Assembly (NCBI GenBank): GCA_903896535.1
Contig: CAITYE010000069.1
Span: 1 to 40,061, forward strand
Direction of reading: 5' to 3'
Origin: an uncultured Paracraurococcus sp.
Lineage (GTDB): Bacteria > Pseudomonadota > Alphaproteobacteria > Acetobacterales > Acetobacteraceae
Length of the DNA: 40,061 bases
Both the position numbers and the translations under genes were made by a program. Each line of letters starts with the position of its first letter. Position 1 is the first letter of the stretch. Below, piece by piece: positions 34,111-40,061 of the stretch. Below the pieces are notes generated by a model that was not told where the DNA came from, ran no database searches, and was given only the letters and a program-made list of their open reading frames with translations.

Positions 34111-36927
34111 TTAAGCGAGGGAGGCGGCGGCCCTGCTGGGCCGGGCGCTTGCCCCGCCGCCTTCGCCTTGCGGTGGCGCCAGGGCGGCGTCGAGTGCCTT
34201 GCGCAAGCTGTTCAACTTGCGTTCATTCTCGATCTTCAGGCCGAAGACGTCCTTGACATAGAACACGTCAACCGCCCGTACCCCATAGGTGGTGATATGC
34301 GCGCTGGCGATCTGCAGTCCCTGGTCGCTGATAGCCGCGGTGACATCGTGGAGCAGGCCCGGCCGATCGCGGCCGTTCACCTCGATCACCGTATAGGTGT
34401 TGGAGGCGACGTTATCGAAGACCACACGTGGTGGCACCGTGACGGCCCGCAGGCGGGCAGGTTCACGTCGGACCTTGCGGATTTCCTCGCGCAGCCGCAG
34501 CCGCCCGGAGAGTGATTGTTCGACCAGCACCGCCAATCGGGCAAGACGGTGCGGTGCATCGAACGCACCATCGGTGATGTCCTGCACCCAAAAGGTATCT
34601 AGCGCCATGCCGTTGGTCAGCGTGTGGATACGGGCATCGACGATCGACGCGCCGGCGACCGCCAATGCGCCGGCGATCCGACTGAACAATCCTGGGTGGT
34701 CGGCGGCGTAGACCGTCACCTCTGTCACCGCCCGGGCTTCCAGGACCCGGGTGCGGACGGTGAGAGGCGCCTTGGTCGCCTCTGCTTCGCGGATCAGAGC
34801 GGCGTGCCGAGCATGAGTGTCGGCATCGAAGGATAACCAGTAGCCGGGATAGCCGAGGCCGAGGAAGTGCTGCTGTTCCGCCTCCGGCCAGCTGGCCAGC
34901 ATCGCTGCTGCTGCTTCCCGCGCCCGCGCCACCCGGACATCACGTTCGGGTACCGAAAGGCCGCCGGCCAATACCTCGGCGACGCGCCAATAGACTTCCC
35001 GCAACAGGGTCGCTTTCCAGCCGTTCCAGACCTTGGGGCCCACTGCACGCATATCGCAGACCGTCAGCACCAGCAGCAGCCGCAGCCGTTCCGGGGACTG
35101 CACCAGATCGGCGATGTCGAGGATGGTCTTGGGGTCCTCGATGTCGCGCTTGAAGGCGGTCTGGCTGATCAGGAGATGATGCAGCACCAGCCAGGAGACG
35201 GTCTCCGTCTCCTCCGGCGTCAGGCCCAGGCGGGGGCCGAGCTCGCTGGCGATGCGCGAGCCGAGTTCGGAATGGTCGCCGCCGCGACCCTTGGCAATGT
35301 CGTGCAGCAGGGTCGCCACATAAAGCGCCCGCCGCGATTGCAACTGGCTGATCAACTCGGAGGCGACCGGGGTGACCTCCATCAGTTCCCCGCTCTCGAC
35401 CCGCTGCAGCACGCCGATCGCTTCGATCGTATGCTCGTCCACCGTGAAGACGTGGTAGGTGTCGAACTGCATCAGGCCGACGATCGGTTGCCAGTCCGGG
35501 ATATAGCGGGCGAGGAACCCGGTTTCGTTCATCAGCCGCAGCCAGGTGGCGGCGTCGCGGCCAGTCATCAGGTCAAGAAACAGCTCGCAGGATTCCGGCT
35601 CACCGCGCAGCTTCGTGGCGTGATGAGCGTTCCGTATCAGCGCCCGCACCGCCAGCGGATGGATATCCAGCCGACGGTCACGCGCCGCTTTCAGGATACG
35701 CAGCATCAGGACCGGCTCGGTCGAGAAATCCCGGTTCGGCGGCGCGGCGACGAGCTTGCCGTCGGCGAGCGCGAGGCCGGCCGCAGCCAGTGCCGCATCG
35801 CCCTGCCGGCGGACCGCTGGTGGGCCCAGTGCCGCGCGCTCGATCGCCGGCTCCAGCACTCGGGTCAGTCGCAGCACATCGCGCACCGTCAGGAAAAGGT
35901 GCTTCATGAAACGCTCGACACCATCCTGCCGGCCGCGCGGCATGTAGCCCATGCGGGCGCCGACCACCGGCTGGAAGTCAAAGGTCAGCCGTTCCTCAGC
36001 CCGGCCGGCGACGTAATGCAGGTGAAAGCGGACGGTCCACAGGAAATTCCAGGCGCGGCGGATGGCGCGCGCCTCGTGTTCCGTCAGCAGCCCGCCGCCG
36101 GGGCTGTCGGCGCCGACGAGTTCGGGCATGCGCTGCGTCCCGAAGGCGTAGCGGGCGAGCCAGTAGAGGGTCTGCAGGTCGCGCAACCCACCGCGACCTT
36201 CCTTGATGTGTGGCTCCACCAGATAGGGGCTGTCGCCGTAGCGGGCGTGCCGCGCATCCCGCTCAGCCCGCTTGGCAGCGAGGAAGGGGCGCAGGCCCCG
36301 GTCCAGCCGGGCCTTGGTGAAGGCTGCCTGGAAGCGATCGAAGATCGGTCGCTCTCCGGCCAGGAAGCGGGCATCGACCAGGGCCGTCAGAATGGTCGCG
36401 TCCCGGGCCCCCTCCTCCTGACAGTCGCGGGCGGAGCGCGTGGCATGCCCCACCTTCAGCCCGAGATCCCAAAGCAGGTAAAGGACGAATTCAACGATCC
36501 GCTGCGCCCTGGGCCCGGCACTCGAATCGACCAGGAACAACAGGTCGATATCCGAATAGGGCGCCAGCACGCCGCGGCCATAGCCGCCGGTCGCTACCAA
36601 GGCGAAGGCCGGCTCCGCGGCCTCGGCCGGGTTTTTCGCGGGGACCATCGCCAGGGCATAGGCGTGGATCGCCAACATCATTCCATCGGTGAGCGACGCC
36701 AGCCAGCGGGCGGCTGCCAAACCGCTGACCTGGTGCGCCTCAAAGCCCTCCTGAACCTGTCCCTGAAACTGGCCGAGATGCGTCCGCAGCAGGCCAAGCG
36801 CCGTGTCGCGCGGCACTGGGCCGGAGGTCAGGGCGGCGATCAGTTCCTCGGGCACCGCCGCGGCTTCACCGCGCTGGGCTCGGTCGGCGCGTGCCGCGCT
36901 TCCGGACAGGGTAGTCGAACGGGTCAT
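34111..36927 (-). CDS. glnD: [Protein-PII] uridylyltransferase / uridylyl-removing enzyme
   Basis: The 938-residue GlnD reads the glutamine level and adds or removes UMP on PII proteins. Domains in order: nucleotidyltransferase with GGYGRG (114-119) and SDIDLL (125-130); the EPHIKEGRGGLRDLQTLYW linker (238-256); an HD hydrolase domain with LLHDIAKGRGGDHSELG (540-556) and HH at 583-584; and two ACT glutamine-sensing domains starting near 736 (TVYAADHPGLFSRIAGAL) and 845 (TVIEVNGRDRPGLLHDVT). All catalytic blocks are intact. The ATG at 36927 lies 20 bases after the mutS stop, so the two are probably one operon, an order I recall from other alphaproteobacteria. The N-terminal 25 residues are low complexity. 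Confidence 0.97.
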   Translation of the reverse strand: MTRSTTLSGSAARADRAQRGEAAAVPEELIAALTSGPVPRDTALGLLRTHLGQFQGQVQEGFEAHQVSGLAAARWLASLTDGMMLAIHAYALAMVPAKNPAEAAEPAFALVATGGYGRGVLAPYSDIDLLFLVDSSAGPRAQRIVEFVLYLLWDLGLKVGHATRSARDCQEEGARDATILTALVDARFLAGERPIFDRFQAAFTKARLDRGLRPFLAAKRAERDARHARYGDSPYLVEPHIKEGRGGLRDLQTLYWLARYAFGTQRMPELVGADSPGGGLLTEHEARAIRRAWNFLWTVRFHLHYVAGRAEERLTFDFQPVVGARMGYMPRGRQDGVERFMKHLFLTVRDVLRLTRVLEPAIERAALGPPAVRRQGDAALAAAGLALADGKLVAAPPNRDFSTEPVLMLRILKAARDRRLDIHPLAVRALIRNAHHATKLRGEPESCELFLDLMTGRDAATWLRLMNETGFLARYIPDWQPIVGLMQFDTYHVFTVDEHTIEAIGVLQRVESGELMEVTPVASELISQLQSRRALYVATLLHDIAKGRGGDHSELGSRIASELGPRLGLTPEETETVSWLVLHHLLISQTAFKRDIEDPKTILDIADLVQSPERLRLLLVLTVCDMRAVGPKVWNGWKATLLREVYWRVAEVLAGGLSVPERDVRVARAREAAAAMLASWPEAEQQHFLGLGYPGYWLSFDADTHARHAALIREAEATKAPLTVRTRVLEARAVTEVTVYAADHPGLFSRIAGALAVAGASIVDARIHTLTNGMALDTFWVQDITDGAFDAPHRLARLAVLVEQSLSGRLRLREEIRKVRREPARLRAVTVPPRVVFDNVASNTYTVIEVNGRDRPGLLHDVTAAISDQGLQIASAHITTYGVRAVDVFYVKDVFGLKIENERKLNSLRKALDAALAPPQGEGGGASARPSRAAASLA

Positions 36928-36947
36928 CCCCTAAAGCCTAACGCCTG

Positions 36948-39596
36948 TTATGCTCCAGGAATAGCTCCATCGAGCAGTGCTTTGAGACGGTACAGCGCGT
37001 CTTGCGCCGCGCGCGGCGTGAGTGTGTCGGGGTCGAGACTGGCGAGCTCGGCGATCGCGGGATGTGCGGCCGCCGCCGCGGGTGCAGCGGGAGGTGTTGC
37101 GAAGAGCGGCAATTCGTCAGAGAGCGGATCGAGCCCCCGGGCGCGGGCCTCCAGCGCTGCCAGAACCTGCGCAGCGCGCGCCAGGACCGGCCGCGGCACG
37201 CCGGCAAGCCGCGCCACATGCAGCCCCCAGCTCCGCTCGGCCGCGCCGGGGCCGACGCTATGCAGGAACACCACCTCGCCCTGCCATTCCCGCACCCGCA
37301 TGGTCGCCGGTACCAGCTCCGGCAGCTTGCCGGCGAGGGCTGTCAATTCGTGGAAATGCGTCGCGAAAATCGTCCGGCAGCGGATACGGTCGTGCAATGC
37401 TTCGAGCACCGCCCAGGCGATGGCCAATCCGTCCCAGGTGGCGGTGCCACGCCCCACCTCGTCCAACACCACCAGGCTACGCGGGCCGGCAAGGTTGAGG
37501 ATAGAGGCGGTCTCGGTCATCTCGACCATGAAGGTGGAGCGTCCTCCGGCGAGGTCGTCGGCGACGCCGACCCGGCTGAATAGCCGGTCCACAAGGCCGA
37601 GCCGGGCGCTGTCGGCCGGCACAAAAAGACCTGCCTGAGCGAGCACCACCAGGAGAGCGTTCTGTCGCAAAAAGGTCGATTTCCCGGCCATGTTAGGCCC
37701 GGTTAGCAGGCAAATGCGCCGGCCGGGTGAGAGATCGCAATTATTCGGCACAAAAGCTGGGCCGCGGGTCCGAGCGAGCGCTGCCGCCACGACCGGATGA
37801 CGCCCGCCAATGATCTCGAAATCGGCTCGGTCGCTGATCTCCGGGCGGCACCAACCGGCTTCGGCAGCCAGTTCGGCGGCGGCGGCGTGCAGGTCGATTT
37901 CGGCCAGCGCGGCCGCGGCGGTGGCGATGCCGGGCCCGGCGGTGCGGCAGAGATCACGAATATGCCGAACGATCGCCTTCTCCCGTCGAGCCGCCTGTTC
38001 TCCCGCCTCGGCGATTCGGCGGTCGAGGCCGGCCAGCGCCGCGCAGGTAAAGCGATGCATATTGGCCATGGTCTGGCGATGGATGGGCGCAAGATCGCCT
38101 ACTGCCTCCCGGGGCGCCTGCCGAAGCAGTGCTTCACCGGCGCTCGCCGGCACCTCCGCCAGATACCCGAATTGTTGGTGATGCCGGATCTTCAGGCTGG
38201 CCACCCCCCAGGCTTGGGCGAGTTCGCGTTGCAGCGCCGCGATCGCGCCTCGGGCATCGTCACGCAACCGGCGCAGGGCATCGAGTTCGCCATCATAGCC
38301 GGGCGCGATGAGCCCAGGGTCCTCAAGCCGTGCCGGCAGTGTCTCGGCCAGCGCGCGGGATAGTTCTGGCGCCGGATCGGCTGCGGGCCGCAGCGCGGTG
38401 GCGGCCGCAACCAGCAGCGGCGGCAGTGAGGCAAAAGTGTCGGTGGTAGCGAAGCGCTCGGCGATGATTGCGGCTCGGTTGAGCCCGTCGCGGATCGCCG
38501 CCAGGTCGCGCGGCGTGAAGCGATCGAGCGCGAGCCTGGCCAGGGCGCGAGCCATGTCGGGCGTCCCACGCAACTCACTACGGATCGCCGCCCGCCGCTC
38601 TGCCCCGGTCAGCAGCGCCGCCACCGCATCCTGGCGCGCCGCGATGGGGGCGATTTCGGCCAGCGGCGAGGCGAGGCGTTCGGCCAGCAGCCTGGCGCCG
38701 GCGGCAGTCACGGTGCGATCGATCGCGCCCAGCAGGCAATCCCGCGGGCCGCTGCGTTCGCTGCGGAGGATCTCCAGGCTGCGCCGGGTCGCGGCATCCA
38801 TCTGCAGCAGGCCGCGGTCGCCGCGCGGCGTGGGGCGGGTGAGATGGGCGAGGGCGGCGCCATTCTGGGTGGCGCGAACGTAGTCGAGCGCCATGGCCGC
38901 CGCAGAGATTTCCTCACTGCTGAACTGCCCGAACCCTTCAAGGGACGCCATTCCATAAGCTGCGGCGAGGCTTCGCTCGGCATCGCGCGGCGGTGTCCCG
39001 GCCACGGCACCGATGAGGTCGAGCGACGCGGGGGCAAGGATTTCTGCAGGCTCCAGGCGGGCCAGCAGGGCCGGCAGTTCGGCCGGCGTGATGCGTTCGG
39101 TCTCGAACGCGCCGGTCGAGAGATCGAGCCAGGCGGCGCCGATGTGTCCTGGATACGGGGCCAGGGCTAGCAGCCAGGCCGGGCGCGCGGCTTCGAGCAG
39201 GTTGTCCTCAGTTACGGTACCCGGCGTGACGAGGCGGACCACCTCTCGGCGGACGGCTGGTGCTTTGCGGCGCTTCGCCTCCTCGGGCGTCTCCATCTGT
39301 TCGGCGATGGCGACCCGGAAGCCGCGGCGGATCAGCCGGGCGAGATAACTTTCATGGGCATGCACGGGGACGCCGCACATCGGCACCCGGCGGCCCTGAT
39401 GTTCGCCGCGGAAAGACAGAGCGATATCAAGCGCGGTCGAGGCAGCCTCGGCATCGGCGAAGAACATCTCGTAGAAATCGCCCATGCGGAAGAAGACCAG
39501 GGCGTCGGGGTGCCCGGCTTTCGCAGCGAACCATTGCGCCATGGCCGGCGACGCGCCGGCGGCGGAGAGCGGCGTGGCAGAGGCCTGATCGTCCAT
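36948..39596 (-). CDS. mutS: DNA mismatch repair ATPase MutS
   Basis: The 882-residue protein recognises mismatches and short loops and recruits MutL. The mismatch-binding wedge is FYE at 41-43 in RMGDFYEMFFADAE. Domain II follows, then the lever/clamp region. The ATPase has Walker A GPNMAGKST (633-641), STFMVEMTETASIL (687-700), Walker B LVVLDEVGRGT (708-718) and the ATHFHEL block at 745-751. The C terminus (about 830-882) includes a Pro/Ala linker and a helix resembling the tetramerisation region. I chose the ATG at 39596, with GGGAGG seven bases upstream; the frame runs further upstream but overlaps the malic-enzyme gene. Followed by glnD. Confidence 0.97.
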   Translation of the reverse strand: MDDQASATPLSAAGASPAMAQWFAAKAGHPDALVFFRMGDFYEMFFADAEAASTALDIALSFRGEHQGRRVPMCGVPVHAHESYLARLIRRGFRVAIAEQMETPEEAKRRKAPAVRREVVRLVTPGTVTEDNLLEAARPAWLLALAPYPGHIGAAWLDLSTGAFETERITPAELPALLARLEPAEILAPASLDLIGAVAGTPPRDAERSLAAAYGMASLEGFGQFSSEEISAAAMALDYVRATQNGAALAHLTRPTPRGDRGLLQMDAATRRSLEILRSERSGPRDCLLGAIDRTVTAAGARLLAERLASPLAEIAPIAARQDAVAALLTGAERRAAIRSELRGTPDMARALARLALDRFTPRDLAAIRDGLNRAAIIAERFATTDTFASLPPLLVAAATALRPAADPAPELSRALAETLPARLEDPGLIAPGYDGELDALRRLRDDARGAIAALQRELAQAWGVASLKIRHHQQFGYLAEVPASAGEALLRQAPREAVGDLAPIHRQTMANMHRFTCAALAGLDRRIAEAGEQAARREKAIVRHIRDLCRTAGPGIATAAAALAEIDLHAAAAELAAEAGWCRPEISDRADFEIIGGRHPVVAAALARTRGPAFVPNNCDLSPGRRICLLTGPNMAGKSTFLRQNALLVVLAQAGLFVPADSARLGLVDRLFSRVGVADDLAGGRSTFMVEMTETASILNLAGPRSLVVLDEVGRGTATWDGLAIAWAVLEALHDRIRCRTIFATHFHELTALAGKLPELVPATMRVREWQGEVVFLHSVGPGAAERSWGLHVARLAGVPRPVLARAAQVLAALEARARGLDPLSDELPLFATPPAAPAAAAAHPAIAELASLDPDTLTPRAAQDALYRLKALLDGAIPGA

Positions 39597-39710
39597 CACC
39601 TCCCTGTTAGCGCAGCGCGACCCGCTTCGCATCCGCGAACCACCATGCTTCACGCCGGCGTCCGGGGCTGCAACACTGCAAGCCACTCTGGGGAAACGGA
39701 ACCAGCGACC

Positions 39711-40061
39711 ATGGACGAAGCCAGCAAGAGCGGCCCGACTGCGGCGGCAGCGCCAGATACGCGCACCGCGCGGGTAACGCCCGAGGAGGCGCTGGCGCTG
39801 CACGCCGAGGGGCGGCCGGGCAAGCTGGAGACCCGGCTGATCAAGCCGCTGGTCACGGCGCGCGATCTCAGCCTTGCATATAGCCCTGGTGTCGCGGAGC
39901 CCTGTCTGCACATTCATCGCGATCCTGCGCTGGCCTATGACTACACATCGAAAGGCAATTTCGTCGCTGTGGTCTCCAACGGCACCGCGGTGCTCGGCCT
40001 CGGCAATCTTGGCGCCTTGGCCTCCAAGCCCGTGATGGAAGGCAAGGTGGCCTTATTCAAG
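39711..40061 (+). CDS. maeB: NADP-dependent malic enzyme, N-terminal part (cut by window end)
   Basis: From the ATG at 39711 the frame is open for 117 codons to the last base of the window. The product has a 20-residue Ala/Thr-rich leader, then [59 protein letters not shown] and [15 protein letters not shown]. These are the opening blocks of MaeB-type malic enzymes, including the catalytic Tyr in AYSPGVA and the metal/substrate-side SKPVMEGK. Family members usually carry a C-terminal phosphotransacetylase-like domain, which would lie outside the window. The enzyme turns malate into pyruvate and CO2 with NADPH. Divergent from mutS across about 114 bases. Confidence 0.93.
   Translation, partial: MDEASKSGPTAAAAPDTRTARVTPEEALALHAEGRPGKLETRLIKPLVTARDLSLAYSPGVAEPCLHIHRDPALAYDYTSKGNFVAVVSNGTAVLGLGNLGALASKPVMEGKVALFK

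Noticed and set aside
34867-37638. 923-codon plus-strand open frame opposite glnD and mutS
   Set aside because: It is antisense to glnD and mutS, which carry all expected motifs; long antisense frames arise by chance at this base composition.

Overview
The window is about 40 kb of very GC-rich, densely packed bacterial chromosome. I judge it by eye to be near 70% G+C, with third codon positions almost all G or C. Gene content and order fit an alphaproteobacterium, most likely of the Acetobacteraceae (Roseomonas-like). Pointers are two Bug-type solute receptors, a HIG1-family membrane protein beside etfBA and a 3-hydroxybutyryl-CoA dehydrogenase, a mutS-glnD pair divergent from a malic enzyme, a pyruvate phosphate dikinase, and dispersed palindromes bounded by CTAGAGC. 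The taxonomic call is inference. No rRNA, tRNA, CRISPR array, phage gene or transposase was seen.

Layout. 1-49: tail of a plus-strand gene. 65-4612 (minus): a compact catabolic operon read from right to left, encoding a two-subunit TPP-dependent decarboxylase of the sulfopyruvate/phosphonopyruvate type, a Bug solute receptor, a possible 29-residue ORF, a D-2-hydroxyacid dehydrogenase and an MmgE/PrpD protein. 4697-7217 (plus, divergent): eutB-eutC-arfB, joined by ATGA overlaps. 7405-9711 (minus): large MscS-type channel. 9862-14031 (plus): MFS carrier, HIG1 protein, etfB-etfA, a strong terminator, then hbd. 14156-15121 (minus): second Bug receptor. 15269-17071 (plus): YqhA-like membrane protein, FKBP isomerase, short-chain dehydrogenase. 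17078-22825 (minus): ppdK, glyS, glyQ. 22826-23431: a 600-bp non-coding stretch packed with hairpins and a three-copy tandem repeat. 23432-24619 (plus): MFS carrier. 24600-25643 (minus): two-domain trypsin-like protease. 25747-28360 (plus): copper ATPase and copper chaperone. 28491-29627 (minus): class V aminotransferase. 29675-31649 (plus): small DedA/YqaA-like protein, coaBC, lipoprotein. 31672-39596 (minus): hybrid sensor kinase, glnD, mutS. 39711 onward (plus): malic enzyme, cut by the window edge.

How the genes fit together. The left end looks like organic-acid and amine catabolism: uptake receptor, 2-hydroxyacid oxidation, 2-oxoacid decarboxylation to an aldehyde, and release of acetaldehyde and ammonia from ethanolamine. 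The middle is housekeeping for beta-oxidation electron flow (ETF, hydroxyacyl-CoA dehydrogenase), the PEP/pyruvate node and glycyl-tRNA synthesis. The right end holds copper export, CoA synthesis, nitrogen sensing and mismatch repair.

Most notable for follow-up: (i) the undescribed gene combination at 65-4612, resembling but not matching sulfolactate degradation; (ii) two families of CTAGAGC-bounded intergenic hairpin elements, one of which supplies the stop codon of three different genes and the other of which shows covarying stems; (iii) a perfect hairpin enclosing the glyQ start codon; (iv) a terminator placed only 14 bases before the hbd start codon.
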